This document shows positions 54,202 to 59,211 of a stretch of DNA of 59,211 nucleotides, piece by piece. The number at the start of each line of letters is the position of its first letter. Position 1 is the first letter of the stretch. This DNA is from Saprospiraceae bacterium (GTDB lineage Bacteria > Bacteroidota > Bacteroidia > Chitinophagales > Saprospiraceae). Below the pieces are notes generated by a model. It was not told the origin of the DNA. It saw nothing but the letters and a program-made list of their open reading frames with translations, and ran no database searches. The translations under genes were made by a program, and so were the position numbers. Where the stretch lies: positions 1 to 59,211 of the forward strand of contig JAIYCH010000072.1 of the NCBI GenBank assembly GCA_027488135.1, given 5' to 3'.

Positions 54202-55458
54202 GTGGCTAGAATATCTCTTATTTTAATCCTATTTATGAATACAGATGCAACTGCTCAAAGTACTTTTGTCCCTAATTATGATGAAAACAAGGTGGTTAAT
54301 TATTCATTACCTGATTTAGGGGATATCGTTGGCGAAAAAATTAATAACGTATCTCAATGGGAAAAAGCTAAAGGTAAATGGTTACAAATTTATGCTTCAG
54401 AAATGTATGGAATCTTTCCATCAAAAAAAATAAGTGTTACTTCTAAACTACTGGTTCAAAAACCTATCCTAAATGGTAAAGCGGAAATGAACGTATGGGA
54501 GGTTTCTCTCGCTGGCAAGTTAAAAGTTCATCTCATTGGTTTTATTCCTTTGGGCACGCCAGTCAAGGCTGCCTTATTAGGCCTTAATTTCTGCGGTATT
54601 AACACCGTATTTATGGATGCGGACATCCCTGTTTCCTCAAAATATGTAATTTGTAATGAAAGCCCATTTTTCAATAATCATATCGCCAATAACAAAGCAG
54701 TTGGAACACAAGAAGATAAATGGCAGATAGAAAAAGTGATAAATGCTGGCTATGCTTCCTTTTCCGTAGCCTGTGCCGATTTTGAAGAGGATTTTCCTGA
54801 TGGTTACAAAGAAGGGGTACGAACTATACTTGCCAATGATTTAAAGGTTAACCCCAAAGATTGGTCTGCTATGAGTGCCTGGGCCTGGGGATTAAGTAAA
54901 ATGTTAGATGTAATAAAAACCTTACCAGAACTCAAGAATACAAAAATGATTCTTCACGGCCATTCAAGGATGGGTAAAGCGAGTCTTTGGGCCGCTGCCA
55001 ATGATACTCGTTTCGATGCAGTTATAGCCATACAGTCTGGTGAAGGTGGCGCAGCTCTGCTTAGAAGGAATTTCGGAGAAGGTATTGAACCTATAACCAC
55101 TCGATTTCCTCATTGGTTTTTACCTGATTTTGCAAAATATGCGGGCAATGAATCTACCTTACCGTTTGACCAACATATTTTACTGAGCTTAATTGCCCCA
55201 AGACCTCTCTTCGTAAGCAGTGCACTGGATGATCAATGGGCTGACCCAAAAGGAGAATTTCTTTCAGCAAAAGAAGCTGGGGTTGCTTATCAGCTTTATC
55301 GAAAAAAAGGTATTACTGAAGTAAATATGCCTGATACAGAAGTACTGGTTGGAAAAAATGTAAACTATTACATCAGAAAAGGAAAACATGAAGTAAACGC
55401 TTTAGACTGGGATTATTTTTTAAAATTTATCCCTAAAGTTGTTTCTGGAGATTTTTGA
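54202..55458 (+). CDS. CE15-like glucuronoyl esterase / alpha-beta hydrolase, exported
   Basis: 418 residues from GTG 54202, needed to keep the signal peptide (ISLILILF...ATAQ). The nucleophile Ser255 is in GHSRMGK, matching the CE15 form GxSRxGK, and His396 in KGKHEVNALDWDYFLKF matches the conserved terminal His of that family; the EGGAALLRRNFGE segment is also characteristic. CE15 enzymes cut ester bonds between lignin alcohols and glucuronic acid of xylan, or related esters. It is convergent with the response regulator, 2 bases apart. True substrate is unproven; an acetyl-xylan-esterase-like role is the main alternative. Confidence 0.8.
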   Translation: MARISLILILFMNTDATAQSTFVPNYDENKVVNYSLPDLGDIVGEKINNVSQWEKAKGKWLQIYASEMYGIFPSKKISVTSKLLVQKPILNGKAEMNVWEVSLAGKLKVHLIGFIPLGTPVKAALLGLNFCGINTVFMDADIPVSSKYVICNESPFFNNHIANNKAVGTQEDKWQIEKVINAGYASFSVACADFEEDFPDGYKEGVRTILANDLKVNPKDWSAMSAWAWGLSKMLDVIKTLPELKNTKMILHGHSRMGKASLWAAANDTRFDAVIAIQSGEGGAALLRRNFGEGIEPITTRFPHWFLPDFAKYAGNESTLPFDQHILLSLIAPRPLFVSSALDDQWADPKGEFLSAKEAGVAYQLYRKKGITEVNMPDTEVLVGKNVNYYIRKGKHEVNALDWDYFLKFIPKVVSGDF

Positions 55459-55460
55459 AT

Positions 55461-56168
55461 TCATTTGTTAAAATGCGTCAGTAATTGTTCCTTATAACTA
55501 GGCCCTACCGGAATTTTTTCTTTCCCAACCTGAATTGTATTGCCATCTAAGAAATCAATTTTATTGATGGCGACGATGTACGATTTATGGACGCGTATAA
55601 ATTGTGATGAGGGCAATTCCAGTTCTAGCGTTTTTAAAGCACCTAATGACAATATACGACTACCATTTAAATGGAAAGAAACGTATTCACTCAGACTTTG
55701 TATATATAAAATTTCCGATAACTTTAATCTGTGTATTCTATGTTCCGATTTTACTAAAATAATTTCCTTTTCCAAGACCTCTTGTTCAGCATTTACCATT
55801 TCTGTCTTAAACCGTTGACGTTCCAGTGCTTTATTTACCGCCAGCGCAAACCGGTCAAAACGGATAGGTTTTAGTAAATAATCAACTACATCGAGGTTGT
55901 AACCTTCTAAAGCATGTTCAGGATAAGCAGTAGTTAGAATAATCAGGGGCTTATGGGTTAATGATTTTATAAACTGCAAACCGCTCATTTCAGGCATTTG
56001 AATATCTAAAAAAATCAAATCTATTTCTTTCGATTGCATTATTTGCATAGCCTCAAGGGGGTTTCTGCATTGAGCTACTATGTTAAAACCTAATCGTTGC
56101 ACATAGTTTTCAATAAGCATACGCCCCAACTCCTCATCATCGACAATAAGACAACGCAAATTCATCAT
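55461..56168 (-). CDS. LytTR-family response regulator
   Basis: 235 residues from ATG 56168, which begins 1 base after the kinase stop codon; the upstream in-frame TTG at 56183 is unlikely. Receiver domain 1-120 with phospho-acceptor Asp55 (LIFLDIQMPEM) and acidic pocket Asp10-Asp11-Glu12. C-terminal LytTR DNA-binding domain (about 140-235) with IHRLKLSEILYIQSLSEYVSFHL and QFIRVHKSYIVAINKI. It partners the kinase encoded just upstream. Likely targets include the adjacent receptor gene, by position only. Confidence 0.93.
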   Translation of the reverse strand: MMNLRCLIVDDEELGRMLIENYVQRLGFNIVAQCRNPLEAMQIMQSKEIDLIFLDIQMPEMSGLQFIKSLTHKPLIILTTAYPEHALEGYNLDVVDYLLKPIRFDRFALAVNKALERQRFKTEMVNAEQEVLEKEIILVKSEHRIHRLKLSEILYIQSLSEYVSFHLNGSRILSLGALKTLELELPSSQFIRVHKSYIVAINKIDFLDGNTIQVGKEKIPVGPSYKEQLLTHFNK

Positions 56169-56169
56169 G

Positions 56170-57195
56170 CTATAATTTTTCAATGATTAAATCTACTGAA
56201 AAAACATGGTCTTGTTCCTCTATGTTCAGTTGAAACTGGTCTGGATAGATTAATTCCAATTGTCGCCTTACATTCACTAAGCCGATACCGCCTGTATAGT
56301 CTGTCGCATGAGGTGAATCGGGAAGACTATTTTGGACATTCAAATGCAATGATTCCCCAAAAACCTGCAGCTTTATGTTAATCCATCCATTTGCCTTATC
56401 CTCAAACTTACTGTGTTTAAAGGCATTTTCCACTAAGGGGATGAGAAGCATTGGCGCAATTTCAAGATGATCAGGAATTTCGCCACAATCAAAATTTACA
56501 TTTAATCCCCGACTGTCTTTTAATAAATTGAGTGATATGAAATGCCTGATATATCCTATTTCTTTTTCCAGCCTTACCTTTGGCGCATTGCATTCGTACA
56601 ACATGTATCGCAACATATCGGAAAGAACAAGAAGATAGTCAGGTGCTTTATCCGATTTTATTAGCGTCAATGTATAAATATTATTCAACGCATTGAATAA
56701 AAAATGTGGATTTGTCTGACTACGTAAAAATTTAAGTTCTGTCTCCAGTTTTTCTGACCGCAATTGAACGGACTCCTTTTCCTTTATAGCAAATAATCTG
56801 GTAACCTGAAACAAAGTACTAAGAAGAAATGCCATAAATAAAGGAAAACTTCGACCCAGAAAATACCACGATTTGGTTAAGGTGCTTATTTTTCTGGTGC
56901 CACGGTATCTACCCCTGGGATAAAAGTATTCCACTAGTTCCTGAACACCATAGCTGATGGCAAGAATGAGCAATAAGCCAATAAACAAATATAAAAAATG
57001 CTTTTTCTTAAGATAAAGCTTCGGGAAAAGAAACAAAGTATTTAAATATACCAGCGTTATTTGCCCTAATACTATGGTACCTGATTTTGGAATCGTTTCC
57101 AGCATATTCTCACCTCCCCCAATTAAAAAGGTTTGTGTGAGAAGTATTCCTAACCAAAACAACGCTTGAAACAATATTATTTGGAAACGCGGCAT
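56170..57195 (-). CDS. LytS-type sensor histidine kinase
   Basis: 341 residues. About four membrane segments (10-26, 40-58, 66-86, 116-136), then a His_kinase (LytS/YehU) domain with phospho-acceptor His164 in TNPHFLFNALNN and an N-box in LLIPLVENAFKHS, followed by GGIGLVNVRRQLELIY. No periplasmic sensor domain of note, so the stimulus is likely sensed in the membrane. It is the first gene of the two-component operon; the regulator follows immediately. The 194-base gap upstream (57196-57389) shows no clear promoter match. Confidence 0.9.
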   Translation of the reverse strand: MPRFQIILFQALFWLGILLTQTFLIGGGENMLETIPKSGTIVLGQITLVYLNTLFLFPKLYLKKKHFLYLFIGLLLILAISYGVQELVEYFYPRGRYRGTRKISTLTKSWYFLGRSFPLFMAFLLSTLFQVTRLFAIKEKESVQLRSEKLETELKFLRSQTNPHFLFNALNNIYTLTLIKSDKAPDYLLVLSDMLRYMLYECNAPKVRLEKEIGYIRHFISLNLLKDSRGLNVNFDCGEIPDHLEIAPMLLIPLVENAFKHSKFEDKANGWINIKLQVFGESLHLNVQNSLPDSPHATDYTGGIGLVNVRRQLELIYPDQFQLNIEEQDHVFSVDLIIEKL

Positions 57196-57389
57196 AGTTT
57201 ATAATTTTATATTTTACAATATTACCCCATGTCTATGCTATTTTGTTATTTATTCAACAAAAGCCTGTTTATTATCAGTAAAACATTAAAAAGCCCACAG
57301 TAGCTTGATTGATAAAATATGGGTATTCACTGAAAATATTTTTTAACCCTGTTTTTATACCTTTTATTTGCAGCATAAATAAATTTATA

Positions 57390-59211
57390 ATGATTAAGTA
57401 CAGTTTTCTACTCTTCTTTTCTTTTTGTTTGACCGCAATGATGGCTCAAAATACTACCATTACGGGTACAGTAATCTCCAACGGAGATGGCTCCTTCCTT
57501 CCTGGAGCGCATGTGATATTAATTCCTTCTGCTGGAGGACCAGAACTTGATAATCTTACCGATGATAAAGGGAAATTTGTGGTTAATAACATCAAACCAG
57601 GTGATTATCTGCTCACAATAAGTTATTTAGGCTTTACCGATTATAAAAAGCAGCTTCAAATCACCAGACGCGGGCTCGAGCTGGGTGATATTAAATTGGT
57701 GGAATCAGCCTACGAACTTGGTCAGGTACAAGTAGTTGGACAAGCAGCTCAAGCCACAAGTAAAGACGACACGCTCCAATTCAATGCCAGCTCTTTTAAA
57801 ACAAATCCAGATGCATCTGCGGAAGAGTTGACACGAAAGGTTCCTGGCATTGTTATAGAAAATGGTAAAATTCAAGCGCAGGGGGAAGATGTAAAAGAGA
57901 TTTTAGTAGATGGAAAACCATTTTTTGGAAATGACCCTGCTGCAGCGCTAAAAAATCTTCCTGCTGAAGTGATCGATAAAATTCAAATTTTTGACAGACA
58001 AAGTGATCAGGATGCATTCTCTGGCTTTAACAGCGGACAGACCTCAAAGTCTATTAACATTATCACTAGACAAGATAAAAGAAATGGTGCTTTCGGTCGT
58101 TTATTTGGCGGGTACGGAACCGATGAAAGGTACCAGGCGGGAGGAGCCATCAACAAGTTTAAAGATGACGTTAGATTTACCCTTCTTGGACAATTTAACA
58201 ATATTAACGAGCAGAATTTTTCAAGCGAAGATCTTTCCGGCGTAAGCCAAGGTGGAGGTCGTGGTTCCGGAGGCGGCAGTTGGGGCGGCGGCGGTGGCAG
58301 CTGGGGCGGCGGAAATAATGATTTCGTCGTAGATCAGAAACAGGGAATTGCCAGAACCAATGCTTTTGGTATGAATTATTCCGATACCTGGGGTAAAAAA
58401 TTGAAGATTTCAGGAAGCTATTTCTTTAACCAAGGCAATATTGTTTCTGAACAAAATCTTAACAGAGAACTCATTAATAATCGTAGTGATTTCTCTCAGT
58501 TCTATGAAGAACACAACGAAGCTACCTCCGGCAATTTAAATCATAGAATGAATATGCGCATAGAATATGAATTAAATAAAAATAATTCATTGATTATCCA
58601 ACCTCGTATGTCTATGCAAGATGCTGATGGAATGCAATTTATTACGGCCGAAAATAATACTCAGTTATTAAAACTTAACAATAGTAAAACAGATTTTTCT
58701 ACCCTTTTGGGAGCTGTAAATTTCTCCAATCAGGTTCTATGGAGACATAAGTTTAAAAAAGCCGGACGAACTTTTTCTGCAGAAGTAAATAATTCCATTA
58801 GAAACCAAGATGGTGAAAGTAGTTTATACGCATTAAATAATAGTTTCGGCAGTCGCCTTCGGGCTGATACTATAGACCAGGAAAACAGACTGTTAGCTAA
58901 AGGTTCTACCACTAGTGCCAATATTAACTTTAATGAGCCTATCAGCAAAAAGTCAGGATTACAATTATCCTACAATGTATCAAGACAGATTGATGATTCT
59001 GACAAAAAGAATTTCAACCTTGATCCATTGTCCAATACCTACTCTGAACTCAATGGGGCATTATCGAACGTTCTTGGCAGTGAATTTCTAACCCAAAGAG
59101 CTGGTTTAGGTATCCGCGGCGGGAATGAGAAAATGCAGTTTAATCTGAATACCAACGCGCAGTGGGTAAACCAGGATGCCTCTCAGACGTATCCCTTACA
59201 AGCAAATATTG
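57390..59211 (+). CDS. TonB-dependent receptor / outer-membrane beta-barrel protein, 3' end outside the window
   Basis: The frame is open from ATG 57390 to the last base (at least 607 residues). Signal peptide (FLLFFSFCLTAMMAQ), CarboxypepD_reg-like domain (about 21-105, TGTVISNGDGSFLPGAHVIL), then a plug-like segment (AEELTRKVPGIVIENGKIQ, KEILVDGKPFFGNDPAAALKNLPAEVIDKIQIFDRQSDQ) typical of receptors with an OMP_b-brl_3 barrel. A Gly/Ser/Trp linker at residues 288-308 (GGGSWGG repeats) interrupts the barrel. Starts 194 bases after the divergent kinase gene, which may regulate it (inference). Confidence 0.85.
   Translation, partial: MIKYSFLLFFSFCLTAMMAQNTTITGTVISNGDGSFLPGAHVILIPSAGGPELDNLTDDKGKFVVNNIKPGDYLLTISYLGFTDYKKQLQITRRGLELGDIKLVESAYELGQVQVVGQAAQATSKDDTLQFNASSFKTNPDASAEELTRKVPGIVIENGKIQAQGEDVKEILVDGKPFFGNDPAAALKNLPAEVIDKIQIFDRQSDQDAFSGFNSGQTSKSINIITRQDKRNGAFGRLFGGYGTDERYQAGGAINKFKDDVRFTLLGQFNNINEQNFSSEDLSGVSQGGGRGSGGGSWGGGGGSWGGGNNDFVVDQKQGIARTNAFGMNYSDTWGKKLKISGSYFFNQGNIVSEQNLNRELINNRSDFSQFYEEHNEATSGNLNHRMNMRIEYELNKNNSLIIQPRMSMQDADGMQFITAENNTQLLKLNNSKTDFSTLLGAVNFSNQVLWRHKFKKAGRTFSAEVNNSIRNQDGESSLYALNNSFGSRLRADTIDQENRLLAKGSTTSANINFNEPISKKSGLQLSYNVSRQIDDSDKKNFNLDPLSNTYSELNGALSNVLGSEFLTQRAGLGIRGGNEKMQFNLNTNAQWVNQDASQTYPLQANI

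Noticed and set aside
1-59211. CRISPR arrays, tRNA or rRNA genes, insertion sequences, phage genes.
   Set aside because: No direct-repeat arrays, tRNA-like T-loops, transposase motifs or terminal repeats were seen; the Rpn gene lacks any element boundary.

Overview
This 59 kb window is AT-rich chromosomal DNA from a member of the Bacteroidota, most likely a Saprospiria-like or related environmental lineage (the phylum is well supported, the class is inference). The phylum call rests on a SusC/SusD pair, several other TonB-dependent receptors, proteins with type IX secretion (T9SS) C-terminal sorting domains and a PorV/PorQ-type barrel, families largely confined to this phylum (DUF4249, DUF4286, DUF4290, DUF5916), almost no Shine-Dalgarno signals, and several promoters of the TTG-N17-23-TAnnTTTG type. 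I see no rRNA, tRNA, CRISPR array, insertion sequence or prophage; all genes look intact apart from the two cut by the window edges.

Layout. 1-2.5 kb: tail of a cupredoxin-domain protein, then a sulfatase and a DoxX-like membrane protein. 2.6-6.5 kb: an indoleamine 2,3-dioxygenase-family heme protein, ruvC, an SDR oxidoreductase, a HIT protein and greA with an unusual leader. 6.7-15.4 kb: a three-gene operon (TonB receptor, very large exported protein with C-terminal sorting-like domain, PorV/PorQ-like barrel). 15.5-19 kb: DUF5916 outer-membrane protein plus Rieske oxygenase. 19.2-23.2 kb: a 1348-residue protein with the architecture of mammalian soluble adenylyl cyclase. 23.2-29.1 kb: gatA, a flavin reductase, an Rpn-type nuclease, a YifB/ComM-like ATPase and the DUF4290-DUF4286 pair. 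29.2-34.2 kb: a giant secreted astacin-like metalloprotease with BACON-like repeats and a T9SS tag. 34.4-40.2 kb: a LolC/E-type permease and the SusCD pair. 40.3-46.3 kb: TonB receptor/DUF4249, O-methyltransferase, methylmalonyl-CoA epimerase, TauE/SafE permease and a small barrel. 46.4-54.1 kb: rluB, dnaB, a Tat-exported TIM-barrel isomerase-like protein, a Uup-type ABC-F ATPase and a Prc protease. 54.2-59.2 kb: a CE15-like esterase, a LytS/LytR-type two-component system and the start of another outer-membrane receptor.

How the genes work together. Most of the coding capacity serves the outer membrane and secretion: uptake receptors (SusCD, TonB/DUF4249), T9SS cargo and an accessory barrel, and extracytoplasmic hydrolases (sulfatase, CE15 esterase, metalloprotease). 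Mixed in are housekeeping genes (ruvC, greA, gatA, dnaB, rluB, prc, the ABC-F gene). No single new defence or biosynthetic system stands out. The items most worth pursuing are the sAC-like cyclase with altered purine-site residues, the promoter-terminator arrangement in the greA leader, the TonB/T9SS-cargo/PorV-like operon with a perfect inverted repeat in front of it, and the DUF5916-Rieske operon.
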